DNA of 64,000 bases from Planctomycetota bacterium (GCA_013152205.1 JAADGV010000076.1:30950-94949), one strand, 5' to 3'; numbered from the stretch's first letter, positions 54,144-63,960 are shown. Program-made: numbers and translations. Notes: generated from the sequence alone by a model not told the origin.

Positions 54144-54635
54144 ATGAGTTCGTCATCCAGTTGGATAACTGAAGATTTCGAAGAATCGCCGGTTTTGCGT
54201 AAGCGAAAACCGCGCGACGATGGCGATATGGACATCACCCCCATGATCGACATCACGTTCCTACTATTGATCTTCTTTCTCGTCTGCTCGACCCCCGACC
54301 AACAGGGCTCGGTCGACCTTCCCCCGGCACGTCACGGCAAGGGCGTGGGCGAACAAGATTCCGTCATCGTTACCATCAGCGACGAAGGAATCAATTCAGC
54401 CCCTGTCTATTTGGCCGACGGAAAAATCGAATCCGAGCGACTGCCTGACGACCCCGACGAACAACGCCTAGCCCTCCAAGCAGCTGTCGACCGAGGTCGT
54501 CGCGAGGAAGGAAAGGAAAACGTCTTAATCAAAGCAGACCGCAACGTAGCACACCGCGACGTAGCCCGCGTGATTAAAGCCGTCTCCCAAGTAGAAGGAA
54601 CCAAAATACACCTAGCCGTACTGGAAGAAGACTAG
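54144..54635 (+). CDS. ExbD/TolR-family protein 1
   Basis: A 163-residue protein with a single N-terminal helix, DMDITPMIDITFLLLIFFLV, containing the conserved membrane Asp of ExbD/TolR, and a periplasmic domain with SDEGINSAPVYLADGKI and a C-terminal ADRNVAHRDVARVIKAVSQ. It works with the ExbB-like channel as part of an energy-coupling complex. It begins 3 nt after that gene, so the two are coupled. Confidence 0.92.
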   Translation: MSSSSSWITEDFEESPVLRKRKPRDDGDMDITPMIDITFLLLIFFLVCSTPDQQGSVDLPPARHGKGVGEQDSVIVTISDEGINSAPVYLADGKIESERLPDDPDEQRLALQAAVDRGRREEGKENVLIKADRNVAHRDVARVIKAVSQVEGTKIHLAVLEED

Positions 54636-54679
54636 CGCAACTTTCCAAAAATACTGTCCTAACCATAAAAACAGAAGCC

Positions 54680-55171
54680 ATGAGCGATTACAACGACAAC
54701 TTGAACAACCTCGATGCCGTTTCCTTGCGAGCGGAAAAAAAGAGTAACGACGACGAGCTAGACCTGACTCCCATGGTCGACGTGACGTTTCTTTTGCTCA
54801 TTTTCTTCATGATTACCGCCGCGTTTGCTTTGCAGAAATCTATCGAAGTCCCACCTGTGGACGACGACGTATCTGCCTCTCATTCCGTCGAAGATTTAGA
54901 GCAAGACTCCATCGTCATCCGCATCGACGCAGACAACGTCTATTGGGTTGGTGCCCCACTTTGGGAAGCCGAGCAGCAATCGTTCAGCAAACAAGACTTA
55001 CTGGTCAAACTCCGCGAAGCCCGCGAAAACAACGGCCCGGCAAAACTTTTGGTGCAAGCCAATGGCGATTCACGACACGAGTTTGTCGTGGCTGCGCTCG
55101 ACGCCGGTTCAGGAGTCGGCATGCAAGAAATTCGTCTCATGAGCTACGAAGACGGTGATTTTGATTTGTAA
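54680..55171 (+). CDS. ExbD/TolR-family protein 2
   Basis: A second 163-residue ExbD-like protein. The membrane helix is ELDLTPMVDVTFLLLIFFMI with the conserved Asp; the periplasmic part is shorter in motif match (RIDADNVYWVGAPLWEAEQQ). Tandem ExbD paralogues are common in planctomycete clusters and imply a hetero-oligomeric complex. It lies 44 bp after the first copy and ends before a fold-back repeat at 55221-55301. Confidence 0.9.
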   Translation: MSDYNDNLNNLDAVSLRAEKKSNDDELDLTPMVDVTFLLLIFFMITAAFALQKSIEVPPVDDDVSASHSVEDLEQDSIVIRIDADNVYWVGAPLWEAEQQSFSKQDLLVKLREARENNGPAKLLVQANGDSRHEFVVAALDAGSGVGMQEIRLMSYEDGDFDL

Positions 55172-55220
55172 TCCATAGCACATTATCCCAAGACAGCCTC
55201 CGGCCACATCAGACAACCAA

Positions 55221-55301
55221 TTTTTGACAGGATTTACAAGATAGACGGGATTTATCCATCTGAACCACTATCCGACCGATCCTGTAAATCCTGTCAAAAA
55301 A
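55221..55301. repeat. Fold-back TTTTTGACAGGATTTACAAG...
   Basis: TTTTTGACAGGATTTACA pairs with TGTAAATCCTGTCAAAAA at the far end; both arms are nearly perfect. It lies between the second ExbD gene and the propeller gene and could act as a terminator or attenuator. Similar words are common intergenic repeats in planctomycetes. Confidence 0.8.
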
Positions 55302-55381
55302 CATTTGTTCCAAGCAAAGAAATTAAACGTTATTAGTACGAACGACTTAGCCATGCCAATTACTTCCAATTGCAGAACGCG

Positions 55382-58300
55382 ATGAACACCGAAGAATTCC
55401 TCGATATATTGCAGCAACGCGGACTTGTTCCAGAATCTATACTGGAAAGTCTTCGTGCAAAGGTGCAACAAGGCGATCGTCGCATCACGGCCAAATCGGT
55501 GCTCAAATTTCTCGTTAAAAAGGAGCTCATTTCTCGGCCGCTCGCAAAGCAGTTACTAAACACAACCCTTACCGTCACCAGCAATGCTGAATCAAGTATT
55601 CTCGGACTACAGTGGGCTCCCCCTCCAACAACCGAGGGTGATTCTCATTCAGGATCTAGCTCAGCACCGATGCCCCTCGACAACATCCCCACCTTATCAC
55701 CGGTTGATTCGATCGATAACGAGAGTGTGATCGATGACTTTCGCGAACCTTCGCTGGGCTCAGAGGCGTTGCAAGAAGAAAAAGACAACTTCGTTATCGA
55801 AGCAGACTCGCCGCCATTGCCCCCAACGTCTCTTCGCTCTACGCCCCCCGAAACATTCACCGTTGCCGATGTTACTAAGGAAAAACACAAACCGAAGAAG
55901 AAAAAGAAAAAATCCAAAAAGAAAAACGAATGGGATTCGCCCCTATTGCTAGTCGGCGGCGCCGGGCTCCTTTTACTCCTCCTGGCTGGCGTTGTCGTTT
56001 ATTACCTGTTAAACCGTGAGAATGCCGACACGATTCTTGCCGATGCCGGAGATTTCTTTGATGGCGGTTCTTATACCCAGGCAATCAAGCAGTACGAGCG
56101 ATTCGTCGAAAAGTTCCCAAGGCACCCTCAATATAGCACCGCAAAAATGCAGCTTGGGATGGCTCGCCTTTGGAGTGCAACGCAAGGAAGCTCTCAATTC
56201 CCCCAAGCCTTGAGTATTGCACATGAAGTGTTAGACAATCTGAAAGACGAACCGGCCTTCCGAGATGCGCAAGACGATCTAGCATCGCTACTCCCCGACA
56301 TTGCCCGAGGCTTAGCCAAGCAGGCTGAAAAGTCGCAATCACCAGAAGAAGTCAAACGCCTTATTGGCCTGACCGAATCCGCTTTGTCTCTTTGTGCGAA
56401 CACAAAATATATCCCCGAGGAATATCGCAACGAAGTTGTCCTTGCCGAAATCGAACAAACTCTCGATCTAGTACGACGTTCGCAAGAACATAAGCTTTTA
56501 CTCCAAGAAGCCTTAGCAAACATCCAGCAGGCCATTGATAATCGCGAGACGGCTCGGGCCTACCTAATTCACCGGGCACTACTCCACGATGCTCCTGAAC
56601 TATTAAAAAGCGAGGAGCTAGCCAACAAACTACGCGAGATCTCTTCGGCAGAGCAATTGGTAATCAAATACATCGCAGAAGCCAAAGCTGCCGAAACCTC
56701 TCCTCGACCAAGCAAAGTCGTTGCCGCCTTAGCCCTGGCCGACCGTAGTGGCAAACCCGCTGCGAACACCCACGGAAACGTAGCCATCCGAATCGGCAGC
56801 GCCATCTATGGCTTAAAGGCCGAGGATGGCACTTTGCTATGGGTCAAGCACGTAGGCACGGCCCCCTCATTGCCTCCCTTGTCGCTTGCCAATGGCGACC
56901 TTCTAATCGTAAACGCCAATCACCAAGAGCTACTAAGAATCAACGGGGAGACCGGCAAGCTCGTCTGGCGCCAAGCGTTCGAAAGTCCAATTGCCCAACC
57001 AACGATCGACGATCAACGTATTCTCGTCGCCGAAAGCTCGGGCAAGCTACACAGCCTTAATCTTAACGATGGCAATCGGGCTGGCTACGTCCAGTTCGGC
57101 CAGCCCATACTTCTGCCTGCCACGGTGAGCACAGACAGCAAACAAATCTACGTAGCGGGCGAGCACTCCAGCTTATTCACCTTATCAGCCGAAGACTTTT
57201 CTTGCCTTGGCGTTCACTACCTGGGGCATGCTAAGGGAAGCATTTCAGTGCCACTCGTTACGGTTCTCAACAAAGTAGTTGTCGCAGTCAACACAGGAAT
57301 TGAAACAAGCCGACTCTATGTACTCAACAAGGACGAAAATGGTGTGCTCGGCGAGAGTGCAACGTCCCAGCGATTAGTGGGGCTGGTAAACACACGCATG
57401 CTGTCCGCAGGTCGTCGGCTGGTAGTGCTAACTAGCTCTGGCCAGATCACCGTCAGCGAAATCAGTGCCGACAGCGGCGAAAGCGCTCTCACGCCGCTTG
57501 CTTCACGTGACGCGGACGGCGATTCGCTGCTAGCAAGGTTCGGCTTGTTTCACGAAGGCCATATCTGGAGCGCAGGTTCGCAGCTGAACAAAATGGCCGT
57601 TCTTCCCACAGGCAATCGCCTTCCGATGCAGAATATCGACAACAGTTACCAAGGCGACACGTTCGATCATCCATTGCAAATCGTTGGCAGTAGTTTGATA
57701 CACGTTCGCCGCCCTGCCCATAGCGCAGGAGCCATTGTGGCGGCCATGGATATCAAATCGGGCAAGGCCTCTTGGGAAACGCACCTCGCGATGCCACTCG
57801 CCGGCACACCGGCCGTCGACCCCAAAGGTCTGAAGGTTACCACCATCACCAGCTTAGGAGCCGCCTACCAATTCGACCGCGAAGCGTTACGACGCCGTGT
57901 GCAAAACCAAGCCACCCATCTACCGGCAAGCAAACAAAACCTCCAGCCGCTAACCATCAGTGTCGACCTGGGCCAAGGCCGACTAGTAGCCGGAACCCCG
58001 GATAGCAAAACGATTTTGCATTACCAGCCAAAGAATTCTGATGGCGAACTAAAAATCATCAAGCTCGCGAGCCCGCTCAGCACTTCACCTGTAGCTTGGG
58101 GTAATCATTTTGTTGTGCCCACCAGCACGGGGCAGGTTTTTCTTTATGCAAGCGATCAAGGAAAGCAAATCGGCACACCATTTCAGCCGCCCCTAGTGCC
58201 GGGAGTAAAATACCGCTGGTTGACGCCAACCATTTTTGGAGAAGGAGACGGCTCGCGACTTGTCATCAGCGACGGTAAAGAAAAAATTTACTTACTTGCA

Positions 58301-58807
58301 CAGGCCGCCACTCCCCAGCCACATCTCACGGCAGAAGCCCAAGCCTCAGTTGGCCCCTCGCCGCTAAATACCCGCCTCGCAGTGGTAGGCGAACTAGTTT
58401 GTGCCGGGACCGACAATGGCGAAGTCGCAAGATTTCAATTACCCGACCTTACCCACTTAGGCCCAATCGAGATCAATGCCCAAATCACATGGGGACCGTT
58501 TGCCGTCGGCGAGCAAGTGCTCTGCTCAACAGATACCAACGAGCTGATCTGCCTAGACAAGCAAGCAGAAGTAGCCTGGCGACAACCTCTCTCGCATGGC
58601 CAGCCAACTGGCGTGCCAGTCGTCGGCGAAGCTTCGCTATTTGTTGCTTGGCAATCGGGTGGGCTTTCGCGCATAGCTTCGGCAGATGGCGCCGAAAAAT
58701 CGCATGCTCCGCTAGAACATCCTGTCGCAGCCGGACCCGTCGTCTTGGGAAATCGATTCATCGTATCGTCGCCCAATGGCACATTGTTAGTCGTCGATCG
58801 CCCCTAG
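55382..58807 (+). CDS. Membrane-anchored TPR and beta-propeller protein
   Basis: A 1141-residue protein from the ATG at 55382; the listed TTG at 55370 adds four residues. A cytosolic helical domain (NTEEFLDILQQRGLVPESIL, about 1-70) and a Lys-rich stretch (KKKKKSKKKNEW) precede one membrane helix (LLLVGGAGLLLLLLAGVVV) at about 195-222. TPR-like helices follow at about 230-430 (AIKQYERFVEKFPRHPQYS), then PQQ/WD-type blades to the end (ELLRINGETGKLVWRQ, LHSLNLNDGNRAGYV). I infer a periplasmic protein-binding scaffold that is energised or positioned by the ExbB/ExbD motor. Confidence 0.8.
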   Translation: MNTEEFLDILQQRGLVPESILESLRAKVQQGDRRITAKSVLKFLVKKELISRPLAKQLLNTTLTVTSNAESSILGLQWAPPPTTEGDSHSGSSSAPMPLDNIPTLSPVDSIDNESVIDDFREPSLGSEALQEEKDNFVIEADSPPLPPTSLRSTPPETFTVADVTKEKHKPKKKKKKSKKKNEWDSPLLLVGGAGLLLLLLAGVVVYYLLNRENADTILADAGDFFDGGSYTQAIKQYERFVEKFPRHPQYSTAKMQLGMARLWSATQGSSQFPQALSIAHEVLDNLKDEPAFRDAQDDLASLLPDIARGLAKQAEKSQSPEEVKRLIGLTESALSLCANTKYIPEEYRNEVVLAEIEQTLDLVRRSQEHKLLLQEALANIQQAIDNRETARAYLIHRALLHDAPELLKSEELANKLREISSAEQLVIKYIAEAKAAETSPRPSKVVAALALADRSGKPAANTHGNVAIRIGSAIYGLKAEDGTLLWVKHVGTAPSLPPLSLANGDLLIVNANHQELLRINGETGKLVWRQAFESPIAQPTIDDQRILVAESSGKLHSLNLNDGNRAGYVQFGQPILLPATVSTDSKQIYVAGEHSSLFTLSAEDFSCLGVHYLGHAKGSISVPLVTVLNKVVVAVNTGIETSRLYVLNKDENGVLGESATSQRLVGLVNTRMLSAGRRLVVLTSSGQITVSEISADSGESALTPLASRDADGDSLLARFGLFHEGHIWSAGSQLNKMAVLPTGNRLPMQNIDNSYQGDTFDHPLQIVGSSLIHVRRPAHSAGAIVAAMDIKSGKASWETHLAMPLAGTPAVDPKGLKVTTITSLGAAYQFDREALRRRVQNQATHLPASKQNLQPLTISVDLGQGRLVAGTPDSKTILHYQPKNSDGELKIIKLASPLSTSPVAWGNHFVVPTSTGQVFLYASDQGKQIGTPFQPPLVPGVKYRWLTPTIFGEGDGSRLVISDGKEKIYLLAQAATPQPHLTAEAQASVGPSPLNTRLAVVGELVCAGTDNGEVARFQLPDLTHLGPIEINAQITWGPFAVGEQVLCSTDTNELICLDKQAEVAWRQPLSHGQPTGVPVVGEASLFVAWQSGGLSRIASADGAEKSHAPLEHPVAAGPVVLGNRFIVSSPNGTLLVVDRP

Positions 58808-58827
58808 AGTTGGATACCCCCTCGCCT

Positions 58828-61194
58828 ATGCCAACTCAATTCCCACTGCGTCTATTTAGACAAGTGCATTGGCAAATCGTCCTGCTGACGCTGTTTTATT
58901 GCAACGCGACCGCGACAATTGCGCAAGACGAAGCAACACGTCTGATCGACCTACCGCCATTCGACCGCATTACCTTGAAACCGACCGCAGGCGGCGAAAT
59001 CCTCGACACCGTGCTGCTCGATTTGCCTAACCGAAAAGTGCCTACACCGCTACCAACCGAGGGCGAGTTGGAGTTGCGACGGCTTGTCGATCCTTCCGTC
59101 CGATACTCTCTGCCCTGGACTTCAATCGCAAAAATCGAACTCTACGAACAACTGATATTAGGCAAGGCACGGCAACTGACCGAAGCAAATGCGTTTGCCG
59201 AGGCTTACGCCTACATTAAGTTTCTCAATAAAAATTACCCCAATCTGCGAGGCCTCTCCACGACGATAGAAAAATACCTGAAGCGAGATGCATTCCACTC
59301 CTTTTCAGAAAAACGTTACGACGATTCCATCTCCATTTTATCGGCACTCTACGACTTCAATCCCCAACACAAAGGCCTAGCCGCAGCAGTCGACACGGTA
59401 ATCAACCGAACCGTGAAATCACACTTGGACGACCGCAACTTTACCACTGCATTAAGTGTGCTCGACGCGGCAGACGCCACTTTTCCAGAACTCCATCTAA
59501 AGTCGGTTGCTGTCTGGCGAAAGAAATTTGAGGGAGGTGCCAAACGACAACTCCTGGCAGCACAACACCACCTCGATAAGGCCGAGTATCAAGAAGCCCG
59601 CCAGGCACTGCGCCGTGCCACCGCGATTCTCCCAACGGCACCTCGCGTTGCAGAGATGTTTGCCGAAATCAACCGCCGCTCTCCTCAAGTAACTGTTGGC
59701 GTTACGCAGCATGGTTTGGCTTTGTCAAACACGACACTAGCCGACATGGCGGCACTACGAGTATCCCGACTCACAAATCCTAAGCTTATCGAAATGATCG
59801 ACTTTGGCCCCGAGGGTGGTATTTATTCCTCGAAGTGGGCCACATTCTCCTCCGACGACACCGGGCTAGAGTTCGATATTCAGCTTCAAGCAAACGCGGT
59901 GAAGGCGGGCATACTCCCCGAGGTTTTGACGCTGCAAATCCTCAATGCCACGAAATCGTCGAGTCCCAACTATCAACCGATTCTCTCTGGGCTGCTCAAA
60001 AGCGTCGCAATCCAAGATGGCCAGCGTATTCACCTTCAATGGAAACATCCGCACGTACGCCCCGAAGCATTGTTCCCAATACCGGTACAGAGTCTTCTAA
60101 ATTACTCAACGTCTGTAGAAGCGTATAAGCCAGTACCCAACAAGGCCGACAAAGACCTCTTGCGGTTTACTCCTCGTTACGCTTCTGCCGAGGGCAATAA
60201 CCGGCCTTCCATCGTAGAACAAATTTTCACAAGCGAAGAATTTGCCCTTACGGCATTGTTGCATGGAGACATCGACCTACTCGATCGGATTGCTCCGTGG
60301 CAGATCGATCGGCTTCGCAATGTCAAGCACATTACCGTTTCGAACTACCGACTTCCAACGGTACACGTCCTTTTGCCAAACCAGTCCAAGCCACTATTAC
60401 GACGTCGTGAATTTCGCCGTGCCCTGTGCTACGGAATCGATCGCCAAAAAATCGTCAACGAGATTATTCTTGGCGGAAAAACGCAACCAGGGTTTCGCGT
60501 ACTTAGTGGGCCATTACCCGCCGGTTCTTCCATCGCCGATCCATTAGGCTACGGCTACAAGCCAGAAATCGTACCCCGCACTTACGAACCGCGACTCGCA
60601 GCCGTGCTTGCAACCGTAGCTCGCGAGTCGCTAAAGCAACACCTCAAGAGAAACACTCCAGAAACTGCCGATCCCGAAACTACCTTGCCGCCCGCCGACA
60701 ATTCACAAACAGATGACACCAAAGTCGAACCCCTCATCCTCATCCATCCGCCCAATTTTGTCGCCCAAGCAACTTGCCAGGCCATCAAACGACAACTAGA
60801 AGCCGTGGGAATTCCGATCAAGTTGCAGCAAATCTCGCCGTATCTTACCGAAGCGATTGTCGATTATGATTTGCGTTATGCCGAATTAGCGATTTGGGAA
60901 CCACTCATCGATATGCAGCAACTGTTAGGAACGCAAGGCATCGCCGGCAATTGCAGCCCTAGCATGAGCCTTGCCCTACATGCAGTCGATCAAGCAAGAA
61001 ACTGGCAGGAATCTCGTACTCGTCTGCGCGATTTACACGACGTAGCCTTTTACGATCTCCCTGTCGTTCCACTGTGGCAAACGATCAATTCGTTCGCCTA
61101 TCGCAAGTCGCTCCAAGGGATCGGCAAAGCTCCGATTTCGCTCTATCAGGATGTTGCTAAATGGAGAATCACAAACCTTGGAGCGGAGCAATAA
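58828..61194 (+). CDS. TPR-fused family-5 solute-binding protein
   Basis: A 788-residue exported protein from the ATG at 58828; the listed start at 58399 runs through the upstream gene. The signal peptide is WQIVLLTLFYCNATATIA. Residues 100-300 contain TPR-like helices (AEAYAYIKFLNKNYPNL, AEYQEARQALRRATAILP). Residues 310-770 match solute-binding family 5 (peptide/nickel-type), notably RRALCYGIDRQKIVNEIILG and DLRYAELAIWEPLIDMQQL. No ABC permease or ATPase is nearby, which is odd for a transport receptor. The fusion to TPR repeats suggests it works as a component of the envelope complex. It lies 20 bp after the propeller gene. Confidence 0.85.
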   Translation: MPTQFPLRLFRQVHWQIVLLTLFYCNATATIAQDEATRLIDLPPFDRITLKPTAGGEILDTVLLDLPNRKVPTPLPTEGELELRRLVDPSVRYSLPWTSIAKIELYEQLILGKARQLTEANAFAEAYAYIKFLNKNYPNLRGLSTTIEKYLKRDAFHSFSEKRYDDSISILSALYDFNPQHKGLAAAVDTVINRTVKSHLDDRNFTTALSVLDAADATFPELHLKSVAVWRKKFEGGAKRQLLAAQHHLDKAEYQEARQALRRATAILPTAPRVAEMFAEINRRSPQVTVGVTQHGLALSNTTLADMAALRVSRLTNPKLIEMIDFGPEGGIYSSKWATFSSDDTGLEFDIQLQANAVKAGILPEVLTLQILNATKSSSPNYQPILSGLLKSVAIQDGQRIHLQWKHPHVRPEALFPIPVQSLLNYSTSVEAYKPVPNKADKDLLRFTPRYASAEGNNRPSIVEQIFTSEEFALTALLHGDIDLLDRIAPWQIDRLRNVKHITVSNYRLPTVHVLLPNQSKPLLRRREFRRALCYGIDRQKIVNEIILGGKTQPGFRVLSGPLPAGSSIADPLGYGYKPEIVPRTYEPRLAAVLATVARESLKQHLKRNTPETADPETTLPPADNSQTDDTKVEPLILIHPPNFVAQATCQAIKRQLEAVGIPIKLQQISPYLTEAIVDYDLRYAELAIWEPLIDMQQLLGTQGIAGNCSPSMSLALHAVDQARNWQESRTRLRDLHDVAFYDLPVVPLWQTINSFAYRKSLQGIGKAPISLYQDVAKWRITNLGAEQ

Positions 61195-61197
61195 ACT

Positions 61198-62655
61198 ATG
61201 ATTCAAGTTGCCCGTTTTCTAACGATGCACCGACTTCGCGTCTTGCTTCTGATTGCATTTTGCTTAGGCACAAACATTGCCTTAGATGCCAGGCAAGCGG
61301 ATTGGGGACGATCTGCCTACCGCATCCAACTCCATTTAGCGGCTGAGGTGCCCGCCGAAGCCCAGTCAAACCTAGCTGCCAATCTGGCCACCTATCTCGA
61401 ACAACGAATCGACGCAACATTGTATCCGTCGTGGACGGTAGAAATCTCTCAGCCCAAGGGACCGTTTCGACATCAGCTATTAACGCACCTTGCTGAGCTT
61501 ACAAAAGCAAAGCTCACCGAGGAATCGTCCCCTGTTTTCGACAAACACATGTATCTGGTAATCGCATCGACTCCTGAAGGCTATGCGCTAAAATGTCGAG
61601 AATTAGATCATGCAACTCAGATGCTAGGCCCCATGCTTTCCCGCAATGTTCAACAAAGGCGATTACTTGGCGAGCATTGTTTTCAATTACTATGCAAAAC
61701 CTTCGCACCACTGGCCAAGGTTCGGCGTACCGAGGACGACCCGCTCCATGTTACACTGCACTTCAAAGGCGTCGATTTACCTCAACAAGCGAATCAATCC
61801 CTATTCGTTCGCTCCGGCGATGTCTATCAGCCACTAAGAATTCGCATGACACGCACAGGCGAAGTAAGGCCCGGCGGAATTAATATCATCCCGTGGACGT
61901 ACCTTGAATACGAAGGCCGCCAAGACGAAAGCAAAAGCAACCGATGGCGAGTCCACTCAGCCACAAAGCATCCGTTCGGCGTTCGCCGCCGCGGTCGAGT
62001 CGAATATTTAGCGATAGCTGTCCGACAGCCGCCCGCGACAACGCGTGTAAGATTTTACGCGCGGCATAATAAGCAACAAAGCTTGATGGGCTACGAAGTG
62101 TTTCGCCGCGAACCCGATGCTGAAAAAAGCCAATTGATTGGCTTAACCGACAATCGCGGTTCGGTCGAAGTACTGCCCGGCAAGGCAAATATCACCACTC
62201 TGTTTCTTCGTAGCGGCAACGAACTACTCGCCAAGGTGCCGGTAGTACCAGGAGCCAAGAAAAACCTTGAGATACCAATCGCTGACGATACCGCCCGCCT
62301 AAACGCCCAGGCAACACTAACCTCGCTCCGAGAACAACTCATCGACTTGGTCGCACGGCGAAACATCCTGATTTCGCGTACCCAAGGCCAGATCGAAGAA
62401 TCAAGTTTTGACGAAGCAAGAAAACTACTCGGTAAGCTCGACGAGCTACCCGGCCGCGCACAGTTTGCTCAGCTAATCTCTTCGGCCCAGAACAACCGTC
62501 GAAACCATTCCGACGAACCACGCATCCAAGCCCGCATCGAAAAAATGTTCGCAAACACAAGAAAGCTGCTGGGCCGCTTCCTCGATTCTCGACCAGTTTC
62601 CGACCTAAAAGCCAAACTACGCTCCGCCCAAAACAACGCCAACCAAAGTTCGTAG
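61198..62655 (+). CDS. Exported protein of unknown function
   Basis: A 485-residue protein that I do not recognise. It starts 3 nt after the solute-binding gene, with GGAG about 12 nt upstream; an alternative ATG at 61225 (MHRLRVLLLIAFCLG) would remove nine residues and also gives a good signal peptide. The body is mixed, with LAANLATYLEQRIDATL near the N-terminus, FKGVDLPQQANQSLFVRSGD in the middle and a helical C-terminus with RNILISRTQGQIEES. No enzyme motif is seen. The 3-nt gap argues for coupling to the solute-binding gene. Confidence 0.65.
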   Translation: MIQVARFLTMHRLRVLLLIAFCLGTNIALDARQADWGRSAYRIQLHLAAEVPAEAQSNLAANLATYLEQRIDATLYPSWTVEISQPKGPFRHQLLTHLAELTKAKLTEESSPVFDKHMYLVIASTPEGYALKCRELDHATQMLGPMLSRNVQQRRLLGEHCFQLLCKTFAPLAKVRRTEDDPLHVTLHFKGVDLPQQANQSLFVRSGDVYQPLRIRMTRTGEVRPGGINIIPWTYLEYEGRQDESKSNRWRVHSATKHPFGVRRRGRVEYLAIAVRQPPATTRVRFYARHNKQQSLMGYEVFRREPDAEKSQLIGLTDNRGSVEVLPGKANITTLFLRSGNELLAKVPVVPGAKKNLEIPIADDTARLNAQATLTSLREQLIDLVARRNILISRTQGQIEESSFDEARKLLGKLDELPGRAQFAQLISSAQNNRRNHSDEPRIQARIEKMFANTRKLLGRFLDSRPVSDLKAKLRSAQNNANQSS

Positions 62656-62671
62656 TAGGGCAAGTCCCCCT

Positions 62672-62692
62672 ATAGCCCGGCCATCCTGGCCG
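62672..62692. repeat. Dispersed palindrome ATAGCCCGGCCATCCTGGCCG, copy 4
   Basis: This is the fourth copy of the GGCCATCCTGGCC element, placed 17 bp after the stop of the preceding gene and before the convergent gene at 62740. Confidence 0.9.
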
Positions 62693-62739
62693 AAAAGGTT
62701 CCTTGGCGTGCATCACGAGAGCAATATACTTAGCCCCCT

Positions 62740-63723
62740 CTATTCGGCAATTGTTTCCAAGCGGTATCGGTAGAGAATAGCGTTGTTGCCCAGGTCGCCT
62801 GGGAGCAGGAACAGCTCGTTGTTGAAGAGGGCCATTCCTTCGCGTGTGAGCGAATCGCTGCCATGGTCTGGGCCGAGAATTCGGATGCGGTCGAGTAGTT
62901 TGTGCTCTCGAATATCTAACCATTCGAGCACTGCCCGCGACTGTGCCTTGTCTCGATGAGGATCTTTGTCGTAGCCGCTTGCTAAAATCGTGCCATTGGC
63001 TAGGTATTTCCAATCTTGGACGGCTAAAGCCCAATTGGGGTGGCCGTGGAAAAGTTTTTCGCGAGGCGTTTGTTTTTGAATTGTGCCGTCAGTATTCCAT
63101 AGCCAGATGACTTTGGTGTTCCAATTTGCACCGAAAACGAGGCCATTTTTTTGATCGACTGCCAAAGCGCCAATATGATCGTCGACGACAAACGCGAGTT
63201 CCGAAACGGCATCGGACAGCGGAGCATCGATTGGAGTGCGTATTCGAATGATTGTGGTGGAACTGTGTGGGCGACTGACGGCGACAGGGATCCAAAACGA
63301 TTTGCCATCGTAATCGAAGCCGCCAGGGTGGTCTTGGCCCGCTTTGATGTTTTGCTTCTTACTTGGGCTAGGTGTGATATCCAGAAACTCAACCTGCGAA
63401 AGGTCGTCACGATCGAAGCGAAAGAAGAACGCCCGTTTGGGTGTGCGTTCCAGACGACCGGTTACATAGAGAGATTTTTTTGTTACGAAAATTCCCTGCG
63501 TGTGAACGCGGGCAGGCAATCCATCGATTTCAAAGGCGGGGATTTTTTCTTTGCCCAAGTAAGTGAGCCGATGGCTATTTCCTTGTAGTACCTGTGGTTG
63601 GCCAGTATCAGCAGCCTGTAGCGTAGCAACATTGATGACTGAAAATAGGCACGCCAAGGCGATTAATAATGGTTTTTCGAGTGACAGTAGTTTCAGGTTT
63701 GGCCTAACCAGAAGACTTGCCAT
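62740..63723 (-). CDS. Exported protein of unknown function, possible propeller
   Basis: A 327-residue protein from the ATG at 63723; the listed start at 63873 adds 50 residues translated from repeat sequence. The signal segment is LLIALACLFSVINVATLQA. The mature part has beta-rich stretches such as GSDSLTREGMALFNNELFLL and VVDDHIGALAVDQKNGLVF, which resemble a six-bladed propeller. It may be related to the DUF6454 group; I am unsure of this. No catalytic motif is apparent. It is a single gene convergent with the upstream cluster. Confidence 0.6.
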   Translation of the reverse strand: MASLLVRPNLKLLSLEKPLLIALACLFSVINVATLQAADTGQPQVLQGNSHRLTYLGKEKIPAFEIDGLPARVHTQGIFVTKKSLYVTGRLERTPKRAFFFRFDRDDLSQVEFLDITPSPSKKQNIKAGQDHPGGFDYDGKSFWIPVAVSRPHSSTTIIRIRTPIDAPLSDAVSELAFVVDDHIGALAVDQKNGLVFGANWNTKVIWLWNTDGTIQKQTPREKLFHGHPNWALAVQDWKYLANGTILASGYDKDPHRDKAQSRAVLEWLDIREHKLLDRIRILGPDHGSDSLTREGMALFNNELFLLPGDLGNNAILYRYRLETIAE

Positions 63724-63750
63724 AAGGTGAATACCCCAAAGTGGTTGCAC

Positions 63751-63960
63751 ATCGTAGCCCAGGGTAAGCGGCGTAGCCGCACCACCCTGGGTAATCGTTG
63801 CTTGAGAATAAGCGAACCCTGCAAGGGTTCCACAAGTTGAAATATCATGTTTTTCAGGCATCTTTGATCGCACGACGATTGTGCAACCCTTTCAGGGTTG
63901 AGGTTTCCAGAGCCTTAGAACCCAGGGTGCGCCGCTTCGCGGCGACCCTGGGCTACGATG
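63751..63960. repeat. Complex inverted-repeat region at window end
   Basis: ATCGTAGCCCAGGGT near 63751 and ACCCTGGGCTACGAT near 63945 are complementary, and inner arms such as GAACCCTGCAAGGGTTC and CAACCCTTTCAGGGTTG form smaller hairpins. It lies upstream of the final gene and continues to the window end. I see no gene from 63724 to 64000. Confidence 0.8.

Noticed and set aside
58399-58827. N-terminal extension of the solute-binding protein ORF
   Set aside because: It lies wholly in the coding region of the propeller gene in another frame; the ATG at 58828 gives a good signal peptide.
63724-63873. 50-residue N-terminal extension of the last gene
   Set aside because: It derives from the repeat region; the ATG at 63723 begins a signal peptide.
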